From CALMKX01 sp036274895 (GTDB taxonomy: Bacteria > Acidobacteriota > Thermoanaerobaculia > Multivoradales > SZUA-115), in contig DASUEU010000061.1 in NCBI GenBank assembly GCA_036274895.1, positions 1-64,000 on the forward strand: DNA of 64,000 nt. Direction: 5' to 3'. The position numbers were made by a program, and so were the translations under genes. The notes beneath the pieces are model-generated. The model did no database searches. It saw only the letters and a list, made by a program, of their open reading frames with translations, and had not been told where the DNA came from. Below, one piece after another: positions 56,995-64,000 of this stretch (position 1 is the stretch's first letter; the number at the start of each line of letters is the position of its first letter).

Positions 56995-58004
56995 AACAGC
57001 TGATCTGGGCCGATCCCTGGCTGCTCGCCCTGGTCCTGCCCCTGACGCTGGTGGCGCTGATGGGCTGGCGACGGCACCGCTCGCCGCCCACCCTCGCTTA
57101 CTCACAGCTCTCCCGCCTGACCGGCGCACCGCCCTCGCGCTCGGCGCGCGCTCGCTCCTGGCTCGCGGGGCTGCGCTGGGCCAGCCTCGCCCTGCTGGTG
57201 GCGGCCCTCGCCCGGCCCCAGCTCGCCGAGCGTCTGACCCAGGCCAGCTCCGAGGGCATCGAGATCGTGGTCGCCCTCGACACCTCGGGCAGCATGCGCG
57301 GCCTCGACCTCGACACCACGCAGCCGATCCCGGCCCGCCGCAACCGGCTGATGGTAGCCAAGGAGGTCGTGGCCCGCTTCGCCGCCGGCCGGTCGAACGA
57401 CGCCCTCGGCCTGGTGGTCTTCGGCGAGCAGGCCTTCACCCAATGCCCCCTGACCCTCGATCACGGTGTGTTCCGCGGTCTGCTCGACAAGGTCGAGATT
57501 GGTGTCGCCGGGGACGCCACGGCCCTGGGGGCTGGCCTGGCCACGGCGGTCAAGCGACTCTCGGGCACCCGAGCCCGCTCCAAGGTGGTGATCCTGGTCA
57601 CCGACGGCCGCAACAACGGCGGCGTCCTCGCCCCCGTCGAGGCCGCCGAAACAGCCCGCGCCCTGGGCATCCGCGTCTACACCGTCGGCGTCGGCAGCGT
57701 GGGCAAGGCGCCGTTTCTGGTCCCGACTCCGTTCGGCGAACAGGTGGTGTACCACGACGTGGACCTCGATTCGGAGACCCTCGCCGAGATCGCCCGGCGC
57801 ACCGGCGGCGCCTTCTTCCGCGCCCAGGACGCCCGCACCCTCGGCGAGATCTGGGAACGCATCGATCGCCTCGAGAAGAGCGAGCTGGTGACCTTCTCCC
57901 GCCTCGAGACCGAGGAGCGCTTCGGCTGGCTGGTGCTACCCGCCCTGGGGCTGCTGCTGGTCGAGATCGCTCTCGCCACCACCCGCCTGGCGACCCTGCC
58001 ATGA
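56991..58004 (+). CDS. batA: BatA-like VWA-domain membrane protein
   Basis: 337 aa. Two N-terminal transmembrane helices (WLLALVLPLTLVALMGW and LRWASLALLVAALA) frame the start. A von Willebrand A domain follows, with MIDAS motif DTSGS near aa 98 and ILVTDGRNNGG. A C-terminal membrane helix (LVLPALGLLLVEIALA) ends it. This layout is standard for BatA. The GTG start overlaps the preceding stop (GTGA). BatA/BatB-type proteins have been linked to aerotolerance and envelope stress. Confidence 0.92.
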   Translation: MKQLIWADPWLLALVLPLTLVALMGWRRHRSPPTLAYSQLSRLTGAPPSRSARARSWLAGLRWASLALLVAALARPQLAERLTQASSEGIEIVVALDTSGSMRGLDLDTTQPIPARRNRLMVAKEVVARFAAGRSNDALGLVVFGEQAFTQCPLTLDHGVFRGLLDKVEIGVAGDATALGAGLATAVKRLSGTRARSKVVILVTDGRNNGGVLAPVEAAETARALGIRVYTVGVGSVGKAPFLVPTPFGEQVVYHDVDLDSETLAEIARRTGGAFFRAQDARTLGEIWERIDRLEKSELVTFSRLETEERFGWLVLPALGLLLVEIALATTRLATLP

Positions 58005-59020
58005 GCACCTGGAACCTCGCCGCGCCCGAAGCCCTGGGCTGGCTCTGGCTGGTGCCGGCGGCCGCCGCGCTCTACGCCTGGAGCGCCCGGCGCCGGCGGC
58101 GGCGGCTGGCCCTCTTCGCGGACAGCGAGCTGGGCCGCCGGCTGGTGCGCGGCCTGTCGCCCCGGCGGCGGCGGATCAAGGTCGCCCTCGTCCTGGCGGG
58201 GTTGGGCGCCACCGCCTTCTCCCTCACCCAGCTGCAGTGGGGTTTCGAGTGGCAGGAGGTCACCCAAAGGGGAGCGGACCTGGTGGTGGCGGTCGACCTC
58301 TCGGAGTCGATGCTGGCCGAGGACTCCGGGGCGCTCACGCCCCTCTCGCGCCTCGAGCAGGCCCGCCGGGAGGTGCTCGACCTGCTCTCCCGTTCCCCGG
58401 GCGACCGCGTCGCCCTGGTGGCCTTCGCCGGCACCGCCTCCCTCGAGTGCCCCCTCACGCGGGACCACGGGGCAGCGGCGGTCTTCCTCGACGCTTTCCA
58501 GCCGGACCTGCTCCCCCTGCCCGGCTCGGACTTGGGCGCCGGGCTGCGGGTGGCCCTCGGCGCCCTCACCGGCAGCCCGGGGCGGGCGCGGGCGATCCTG
58601 CTGATCAGCGACGGCGAGGACCACGAAGGGGCTGCCCAAACCGCGGCGGCCGAGGCCGCCCGGGCCGGCGTGCCGATCTATGCCCTGGGCGTGGGCGGCT
58701 CGGCCGGGGCGCCGCTGCCCCGCTCCGACGGCAGCCTGCGCCGGGACGAGCGCGGTGAGCTGGTGCTCTCCCGCCTGGACGAGCGAAGCCTGGCCGCCCT
58801 GACCGCGGCGAGCGGCGGCCTCTACCAGCGGGCCGTCCCCGGGGACGAGGACCTCGACGCCCTGCTCGCCCACGGCCTGGGCCGGGACGGTGACGACGCC
58901 AAGCAAGGCGAGGAGCGCCGGCGCCACTACCACCACCGCTACCAGTGGGTGCTCGCCCTGGCGGTTACCGCCCTGGCGATCGAGCCGTGGATCGGGGAGC
59001 GGGGGAGGGAAGCAGAATGA
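58001..59020 (+). CDS. batB: BatB-like VWA-domain membrane protein
   Basis: 339 aa. N-terminal membrane helix (LWLVPAAAALYAW), a second near aa 55-70, then a VWA domain with MIDAS motif DLSESM near aa 95, LISDGEDHEGA, and a final hydrophobic segment (WVLALAVTALAI). Paralogue of the preceding gene. ATGA overlap with batA. Confidence 0.92.
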   Translation: MSTWNLAAPEALGWLWLVPAAAALYAWSARRRRRRLALFADSELGRRLVRGLSPRRRRIKVALVLAGLGATAFSLTQLQWGFEWQEVTQRGADLVVAVDLSESMLAEDSGALTPLSRLEQARREVLDLLSRSPGDRVALVAFAGTASLECPLTRDHGAAAVFLDAFQPDLLPLPGSDLGAGLRVALGALTGSPGRARAILLISDGEDHEGAAQTAAAEAARAGVPIYALGVGGSAGAPLPRSDGSLRRDERGELVLSRLDERSLAALTAASGGLYQRAVPGDEDLDALLAHGLGRDGDDAKQGEERRRHYHHRYQWVLALAVTALAIEPWIGERGREAE

Positions 59021-59568
59021 GAGTCCTCACCGCCCTCCTGCTCGCCCTGCCCGCCCTCGCCGGGCTTCCCGATCCCTGGCAGGCGTACGGGCAGGGGGAC
59101 TTCAGGGCCGCCCGGGATGGCTTCGAGGAGCTCGCTCGCGAGCGGCCCCGAGACCTCCGGCTGGCCGTGGACCTGGGCAGCGCTCGCTATCAGCTGGGCG
59201 ACTTCGCCGGCGCCGAGGAGGCCTTCGCCCGGGCCGCCCGCTCGGCACGGCTCGAGGTCGCGGCGCAGGCCCTCTACGGCCTGGGCAACGCCGCCTACCG
59301 GCAGGGCCGCCTGGAGGAGGCCATCGGCCACTGGGAGCAGAACCTGAGCCTCGCCCCCGGGGACGAGGACGCCCGCTTCAACCTCGAGCTGGCCCGCCGC
59401 GAGCTCGCCAGGCGGCGGGCCCAACAGCCGCAGCAGCCGGCCTCGCAGCCGGCCGGCACCGTGACCGAGGGCGAGGCTCGTCGCCTCCTCGCGGCCCTCG
59501 CCGAGCAGCGCCCGACCTCTCGACCGGCCCGGCAAGCCCGACGCACGGCCTCTGGAAAGGACTGGTAG
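59017..59568 (+). CDS. batC: BatC-like TPR protein
   Basis: 183 aa with a hydrophobic signal-like start (MRVLTALLLALPALAGL) and tetratricopeptide repeats (for example AQALYGLGNAAYRQGRLEEAI). A Gln/Pro-rich low-complexity stretch follows (RRAQQPQQPASQPAG). Likely periplasmic and involved in protein contacts with BatA/B. ATGA overlap with batB and GGGAGGGA ahead of the start. Confidence 0.85.
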   Translation: MRVLTALLLALPALAGLPDPWQAYGQGDFRAARDGFEELARERPRDLRLAVDLGSARYQLGDFAGAEEAFARAARSARLEVAAQALYGLGNAAYRQGRLEEAIGHWEQNLSLAPGDEDARFNLELARRELARRRAQQPQQPASQPAGTVTEGEARRLLAALAEQRPTSRPARQARRTASGKDW

Positions 59569-59577
59569 GACTCCGCG

Positions 59578-61308
59578 ATGACTCGCCTCAACCCCTACGC
59601 CCGCCGCGTCTTGCTGCTGCTCCTGGTCGCCGCCGCGGCCGAGCGAGCGGGCGCGACCGAGCGCCTGGAAGCCAAGCTCGAGCGCGCTCGGGTGCCGTTC
59701 GGAGACCGCGCCCACCTGACCGTCACCCTCCATGGCTTGGCCCGGGCGCCGATGCCGCGCTTCCCCGAGGTTCCCGGCCTCGAGATCCACCTGCTGCGCC
59801 AGGTGACCCAGCTCGATCGCACCGGCACGGCCAAACCGAGCCTGATCTTCCTCTACGTCGTCGAGGCCGCCGCCCCGGGCACCTACCAGCTGGGCCCGAT
59901 CACCCTCACCCTCCCCGGCCGGGAGCTCACCGCCGAGGCCCTCACCCTGACCGTGACCGAAGCCACCACCGGCCCGGTACCGGCGGACGTCTTCACCACC
60001 GCCACGGTCTCCGTCAGCCAGCCCTTCGTGGGCCAGCAGGTGCTCTACACCTGGCGCTTCTTCCGCCGGGTACGGGTGGTCAAGGCGCGCCTCGATCCCT
60101 ACCGCTTCGACGGCTTCCACGCCGAGGAGCTGGGCGAGGGACCGGCGTACGAGACCACCGTCGCCGGCCTGCCCTATCTGGTCCACGAGCGGCGCATCGC
60201 CCTCTTCCCGCAGCGGGCGGGCGAGCTGGTAGTGACCGGCCCGACCCTGCGCTGCGGCGTGATCAACGGTCGGCTGGGTGCCGCCCGGCTGATGGATGGC
60301 AGCTTCGGCGGCTTCACCCCGGAGGCACGGCGGATCGAGACGGCGCCGATCACCCTCACCGTGCGCGAGCTGCCGGCGGCCCCGGAGGGCTTCTCCGGGC
60401 TGATCGGCCGCTTCGCCATCACCGCCTCCCTCTCGAAGGGGGAGCTGCGGGTGGGGGACTCGGTCCTGCTGCGGCTCGTGGTCACCGGCAACGGCCCCCC
60501 GGAGCTGCTCCAGGAGCCCCAGATCGCCGGCCTCGCGGGGTTCAAGAGCTACGCCGAGAAGCCGGTGTCGCACACCCGACGCACCGAGCAGGGGGTCACG
60601 ACCGAGCGAGTCTTCTCCCGCGCCCTGGTGCCGCTCGAGGCCGGGGGGGCGACGATTCCCGCCGTGCCATTGGTCTACTTCGATCCCGAGGGCGCGGCCT
60701 ACCGGCGCACGGCGAGCGAGCCCCTGGCCCTTTCGGTCCTGCCGGCGATCGAGACGGCGGCACAGCGGACCGCCGCCGCCGTGGTGCCCCGTCGACCCGC
60801 CCGCGAGACCAGCCCGGGCTCGTCCGAGCCGGGGAGCGAGGCCGAGGGGCTGTCCCTGCCCCAGGCGGCGATGGTGGCCACCGCGGTGCTGGTGCCCTCT
60901 CTCCTGCTGCTCGGGCTGGTGGTGATGCGCCGGCGGTCGAGACCGACTCCCTGCGCCGAGGCCCTCCGCCGAGAGCGGGCCCTCCCGGCCGCCCTTTCGC
61001 GGCTGGCCGAGGTCGATGCCGCGCTCGAAAGCCGTGGCGGCGGTGATGCCTGCTGCGCGGCGTCGCGGATTCTGCGCAGCTACCTGGGGGATCGGCTGGG
61101 CTACGAGGGCACCGCCGCCACGGCCGCGGAGACCGCCACCCGCCTGGCCGAGGCCGGGCTGCCCGAAGATCTGCGCCGTGAGGTCGAGACGACCCTCGCC
61201 GGCATCGAAGCCGGGCAATTCAGCGGCGGCTGCCAAGGAGGCCCCTGCGCCACCGCCACCTTGCGCTCCCTGCTCGAACGGCTGGACGCGGCGACCGGGC
61301 GGGGGTGA
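59578..61308 (+). CDS. batD: BatD-like protein
   Basis: 576 aa. Signal peptide at the start (RRVLLLLLVAAAAERAGA), a large beta-rich periplasmic region with the BatD-type opening (VPFGDRAHLTVTL) and VGQQVLYTWRFF, then one transmembrane helix near aa 440-460 (AMVATAVLVPSLLLLGLVVM) and a cytoplasmic helical tail. Last gene of the operon, 9 bp after batC. Confidence 0.9.
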   Translation: MTRLNPYARRVLLLLLVAAAAERAGATERLEAKLERARVPFGDRAHLTVTLHGLARAPMPRFPEVPGLEIHLLRQVTQLDRTGTAKPSLIFLYVVEAAAPGTYQLGPITLTLPGRELTAEALTLTVTEATTGPVPADVFTTATVSVSQPFVGQQVLYTWRFFRRVRVVKARLDPYRFDGFHAEELGEGPAYETTVAGLPYLVHERRIALFPQRAGELVVTGPTLRCGVINGRLGAARLMDGSFGGFTPEARRIETAPITLTVRELPAAPEGFSGLIGRFAITASLSKGELRVGDSVLLRLVVTGNGPPELLQEPQIAGLAGFKSYAEKPVSHTRRTEQGVTTERVFSRALVPLEAGGATIPAVPLVYFDPEGAAYRRTASEPLALSVLPAIETAAQRTAAAVVPRRPARETSPGSSEPGSEAEGLSLPQAAMVATAVLVPSLLLLGLVVMRRRSRPTPCAEALRRERALPAALSRLAEVDAALESRGGGDACCAASRILRSYLGDRLGYEGTAATAAETATRLAEAGLPEDLRREVETTLAGIEAGQFSGGCQGGPCATATLRSLLERLDAATGRG

Positions 61309-61315
61309 GGGCTAC

Positions 61316-61735
61316 TCAGAGCCAGTTCTCGACCTCGAGGCCCTCGAGGCCCTGGAAGTCTTTGACGTTCCCGGTCACCAGGACGAGGCGATGAACATGG
61401 GCGGTGGCCGCAATCTGCACGTCCCGGAAGGATGTGGCTCTGCCCTGCTTCTCGAGCCGAGCGCGCTCCTCCGCGTGCCACAGCGCTGCTTCGAGGTCGT
61501 AAGGCAAGACGGTGACTCCGCTGTGGATCATCTCCTCGAGATAGTCTCGGATCCCATCCTTGCGGCGTGAGGGCGGCAGCTTCGCGAGCCCGTACGCCAT
61601 CTCGTGGATCACGACGGCTGCCGTTGCCAGCTCCCCATGGTGCTCGTCGAGCTTGGCCAGAGCTCGGGGACTTGGGCGCGGTCGCAGAGGTTCGGAAAGG
61701 ATGTTGGTGTCGAGGAGGAAGCGGGGTCTCACCAC
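61316..61735 (-). CDS. vapC: PIN-domain toxin, VapC family
   Basis: 139 aa, PIN-domain ribonuclease. The acidic metal-binding residues are visible: LLDTN at the N terminus, Glu in IHEMAYG, Asp in FRDVQIAATA and Asp in TGNVKDF. GTG 61735 is followed by a second GTG at 61732, which forms a GTGA with the antitoxin stop. Convergent with batD. Confidence 0.92.
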   Translation of the reverse strand: MVRPRFLLDTNILSEPLRPRPSPRALAKLDEHHGELATAAVVIHEMAYGLAKLPPSRRKDGIRDYLEEMIHSGVTVLPYDLEAALWHAEERARLEKQGRATSFRDVQIAATAHVHRLVLVTGNVKDFQGLEGLEVENWL

Positions 61736-62010
61736 GAGAAGTCCCTGCCCGGAGAGGGGTCACGAGCGGCGCCAAACACCTCCGAAGGATCGATCGCCAG
61801 CTCTTCGAGGTCGAATCGAGACCGAAAGCGACGGTAGGCCTCGCGGAAGTCGGGGATCTGAGGAGCGAGCCGCTCCCAGTCCGCTGCGCCGACCAGCACC
61901 GCGACCGGCCGGCCTCGGCGCGTTAGCTGCACCGGCCCTTCTTCCTCGGCCTCGTGAACCGCACGCCCCAACAGGTTCTTCGCTTCGGCGATCGAGTAAC
62001 TCTTCGCCAT
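61729..62010 (-). CDS. Phd/YefM-type antitoxin
   Basis: 93 aa, starting MAKSYSIAEAKNLLGRAV, then PVQLTRRGRPVAVLV, the usual DNA-binding half of Phd/YefM antitoxins. The C-terminal region (FREAYRRFRSRFDLEEL) should bind the toxin. ATG 62010 was chosen because GGAAGGGAG sits 6-8 nt upstream; the frame stays open far upstream in the antisense of the next gene. Expected to autoregulate the pair. Confidence 0.9.
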   Translation of the reverse strand: MAKSYSIAEAKNLLGRAVHEAEEEGPVQLTRRGRPVAVLVGAADWERLAPQIPDFREAYRRFRSRFDLEELAIDPSEVFGAARDPSPGRDFSW

Positions 62011-62124
62011 GGAGGCTCCCTTCCTGGCCATGTTCCTGGCCATCTTAGGCTCGATCCTCCGGCACCACAAGGTGGCAGGCGAGGTATCCTCTCGGGCGCG
62101 ACCAGACCGACAGGAGGGCCGGGG

Positions 62125-63390
62125 ATGGACTTCGAGCCGAGCGAGCGCAGCCGCGAGCACACCGAGCGGGTGCGGCGCTTCGTCGCCTGCCACGTCGAGC
62201 CGTTCGAGGATGACTGGCGCCGGGAGCTGCGAGCCGCCTGCCCGGAGGGTGACTGGCGGCGCTGGCGGGTGCCGGCCCGGGTCGAAGAGCTGAAGGCACG
62301 GGCCCGGGAGGAGGGCCTGTGGAACCTCTTCCTGCCCGATCCCACCCTCGGCGGCGGCCTCTCCACCCTCGACTACGCCCCGGTGGCCGAGGCCATGGGG
62401 CGCAGCCCCCTCGCCCCCGAGGTGTTCAACTGCAACGCCCCGGACACCGGCAACATGGAGGTGCTCTACCACTACGGCTCGGACGAGCAGAAGCACTGCT
62501 GGCTCACCCCCCTGCTGGCCGGGGAGGTCCGCTCCGTCTTCTGCATGACCGAGCCCGACGTGGCCTCCTCCGACGCCACCAACATGCGTGCCACCGCCGT
62601 GATCGAGGGCGACGAGGTGGTGCTCGAGGGCACCAAGTGGTGGTCCACCGGCCTCGGCCACCCCCGCGCCGCCGTGGCCATCGTCCTCGCCCACACCCCG
62701 GACCCACAGGCCGATCGCCACCACCAGCACTCCATGCTCCTGGTGCCCCTCGATGCTCCGGGGGTCGAGATCCTGCGCATGCTGCCGGTGTATGGCGACT
62801 TCGACCCGCCCTACGGCCACGGCGAGGTGCGCTTCCGCGGCGTGCGCCTCCCCCTCTCCTCTCTGATCGGCGGCCCCGGCCGTGGCTTCGAGATTGCCCA
62901 GGGCCGGCTGGGCCCGGGGCGTATCCACCACGCCATGCGCTGCGTGGGCGCCGCCGAACGGGCCCTCGAGCTGGCGATCGATCGCGGCCTCTCCCGCGTC
63001 GCCTTCGGCAAGCCGCTGATCGACCTGGGTGGCAACCGCGAGCGCATCGCGGAGGCCCGCCTGGCCATCGACCAGGCCCGCCTGCTGACCCTGTGGGCCG
63101 CCTGGAAGCTCGATCAGCTCGGCGCCCACGGCGCGATGACCGAGATCTCCGCCATCAAGGTGGTGGCCCCCAACGTGCTCGCCCGCGTGGTCGACGACGC
63201 CATCCAGCTCCACGGCGGTGCCGGGCTCGGGGAGGACACGCCCCTCGCGGCCTTCTTCGCCCAGGCCCGCAGCCTGCGCCTGGCCGACGGCCCCGACGAG
63301 GTCCACCGCGCCCTGATCGCCCGTCTCGAGATCTCCCGCCGTAAGGCCGCCCGCGGGGAGTCTCCGCCCCGGGGAGGTCCGGCTCAGTGA
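62125..63390 (+). CDS. Acyl-CoA dehydrogenase, ACAD10/11-like
   Basis: 421-aa flavoprotein of the acyl-CoA dehydrogenase family. Seen: CMTEPDVASSDATNM (FAD/substrate loop), TKWWSTGLGHP, GPGRIHHAMRCVGAAERALE and QLHGGAGLGEDTPLA. The start MDFEPSERSRE has CAGGAGGG upstream. Its stop overlaps the next gene as GTGA, and that gene encodes a phosphotransferase-like kinase; this pairing mirrors the fused eukaryotic ACAD10/11 proteins. It is unlikely to be the missing FkbI of the extender-unit genes because of that pairing and its separate operon. Confidence 0.92.
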   Translation: MDFEPSERSREHTERVRRFVACHVEPFEDDWRRELRAACPEGDWRRWRVPARVEELKARAREEGLWNLFLPDPTLGGGLSTLDYAPVAEAMGRSPLAPEVFNCNAPDTGNMEVLYHYGSDEQKHCWLTPLLAGEVRSVFCMTEPDVASSDATNMRATAVIEGDEVVLEGTKWWSTGLGHPRAAVAIVLAHTPDPQADRHHQHSMLLVPLDAPGVEILRMLPVYGDFDPPYGHGEVRFRGVRLPLSSLIGGPGRGFEIAQGRLGPGRIHHAMRCVGAAERALELAIDRGLSRVAFGKPLIDLGGNRERIAEARLAIDQARLLTLWAAWKLDQLGAHGAMTEISAIKVVAPNVLARVVDDAIQLHGGAGLGEDTPLAAFFAQARSLRLADGPDEVHRALIARLEISRRKAARGESPPRGGPAQ

Positions 63391-64000
63391 GCGGCGGCCC
63401 GCTGCCCCTGGACGAGGGCCGCCCGGTGCGAGCGGGTGAGGAGCTCGACGCGCTGGCCGTGGACGTCTGGCTCAAGGCGCGAGTGCCCGGCCTCGAAGGG
63501 ACGCCGGCCGTGCGCCAGTTCGCCGGCGGCGCCTCGAACTGGACCTACCACCTGGCCTACCCGGACCGGGATCTGGTGCTGCGCCGCCCGCCCGCCGGCA
63601 CTCGAGCCCGCTCCGCCCACGACATGGCCCGCGAGTTCGCGGTGCAGCAGGCCTTGAAGCCGGTCTACCCGGCGGTGCCGGCCATGGTCGCCTTGTGCGA
63701 GGACCCGGCCGTGCTCGGCGTGCCCTTCTACGTCATGGAGAGGGTGCCGGGGCTGATCCCCCGGGCGAACCTGCCCGCGGACGTGCAGCTCGACGCCGGC
63801 GACACCCGGCGCCTGTGCACCAACGTCCTCGACAAGCTGATCGAGCTGCACCGCGTGGACTACTGGGCAGCCGGGCTGGGCACCCTGGGCAAGGGCGCCG
63901 GCTACCCGCGGCGACAGGTCGAGGGCTGGTCCGAACGCTACGTCAAGGCCCGGACCTGGAACGTGCCCAGCCTCAAGGCAGTGCGCGAATGGCTGGCGGT
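63387..64000 (+). CDS. Aminoglycoside-phosphotransferase-family kinase, 3' end beyond window
   Basis: About 204 codons visible from a GTG start that overlaps the dehydrogenase stop. Seen: RQFAGGASNWTYHLAYP near aa 43, YPDRDLVLRRPP, EFAVQQALKPVYPAVPAMVALCED and VMERVPG, the ATP-binding half of the APH/choline-kinase family. In ACAD10/11-type pairs this kinase phosphorylates a hydroxyacyl-CoA before the dehydrogenase-linked step; the same role is inferred. The catalytic half is outside the window. Confidence 0.88.
   Translation, partial: MSGGPLPLDEGRPVRAGEELDALAVDVWLKARVPGLEGTPAVRQFAGGASNWTYHLAYPDRDLVLRRPPAGTRARSAHDMAREFAVQQALKPVYPAVPAMVALCEDPAVLGVPFYVMERVPGLIPRANLPADVQLDAGDTRRLCTNVLDKLIELHRVDYWAAGLGTLGKGAGYPRRQVEGWSERYVKARTWNVPSLKAVREWLA

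Noticed and set aside
62125..63390. Acyl-CoA dehydrogenase as the missing FkbI of the extender-unit genes
   Set aside because: It is 10 kb away, in another operon, on the other strand, and coupled to an APH-like kinase in the typical ACAD10/11 pairing.

Overview
The window is about 72% G+C with dense, overlapping bacterial genes. Positions 1 to 53,736 are read on the minus strand, and most of what follows is on the plus strand. It suggests a high-GC, secondary-metabolite-rich, probably Gram-negative bacterium. A MoxR/Bat (Batman) aerotolerance operon, a selenocysteine-containing ArsC-like protein, FAAL/PKS/NRPS genes and a 'CCTGAGCGCAGCGAAGGATCT' type intergenic repeat together fit Acidobacteriota or Myxococcota. 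Taxonomy is inference only.

Region 1 (about 1-49.7 kb, minus strand, transcribed right to left) is one very large hybrid lipopeptide assembly line, cut off at the left window edge before any thioesterase. In transcription order: an N-acetylornithine-type carbamoyltransferase; an internally deleted TauD/SyrP dioxygenase remnant; a 5,427-aa FAAL-ACP-KS-AT-KR-ACP-KS-AT-KR-ACP-C-A-PCP-C megasynthase; dioxygenase 3; an X-A-PCP-C NRPS; a methyltransferase fused in frame to dioxygenase 2; an X-A-PCP NRPS; a C-A-PCP-C NRPS; dioxygenase 1; an X-A-PCP-C NRPS; an X-A-PCP-E NRPS; and a C-A-PCP-C-A... NRPS that runs off the window. 'X' is a condensation-fold domain that has lost the HHxxxDG motif, like the interface domains known to recruit TauD-like amino-acid beta-hydroxylases. 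Reading A-domain specificity residues by eye gives Gln, an unassigned residue, Asn (or Asp), Gly, Asp, D-Asp, Ser and Ile/Val, after an acyl chain extended by two ketide units. Three intact dioxygenases for four X-bearing modules suggest a lipopeptide rich in beta-hydroxylated acidic residues, such as a hydroxyaspartate siderophore or another metal-binding lipopeptide.

Region 2 (49.9-52.1 kb, minus) is an FkbH / acyl carrier protein / 3-hydroxyacyl-CoA dehydrogenase set of the hydroxymalonyl- or methoxymalonyl-ACP type. No FkbI-type acyl-CoA dehydrogenase or FkbG methyltransferase lies beside it. An AT-rich gap (49,648-49,899) separates it from the megasynthase operon and probably carries that operon's promoter.

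Region 3 (52.1-54.6 kb) has an MhqD-like esterase and an MhqO-like ring-cleaving dioxygenase on the minus strand. Divergent from them is a small ArsC-family selenoprotein whose codon 13 is an in-frame UGA followed by a SECIS-like hairpin. A repeat-filled spacer comes next.

Region 4 (54.6-64 kb) is the translationally coupled moxR-DUF58-DUF4381-batA-batB-batC-batD operon, a minus-strand VapBC-type toxin-antitoxin pair, and the start of an acyl-CoA dehydrogenase / aminoglycoside-phosphotransferase-like kinase pair that leaves the window at the right edge. No tRNA, rRNA, CRISPR array, insertion sequence, pathway regulator, exporter, MbtH protein or thioesterase was seen.
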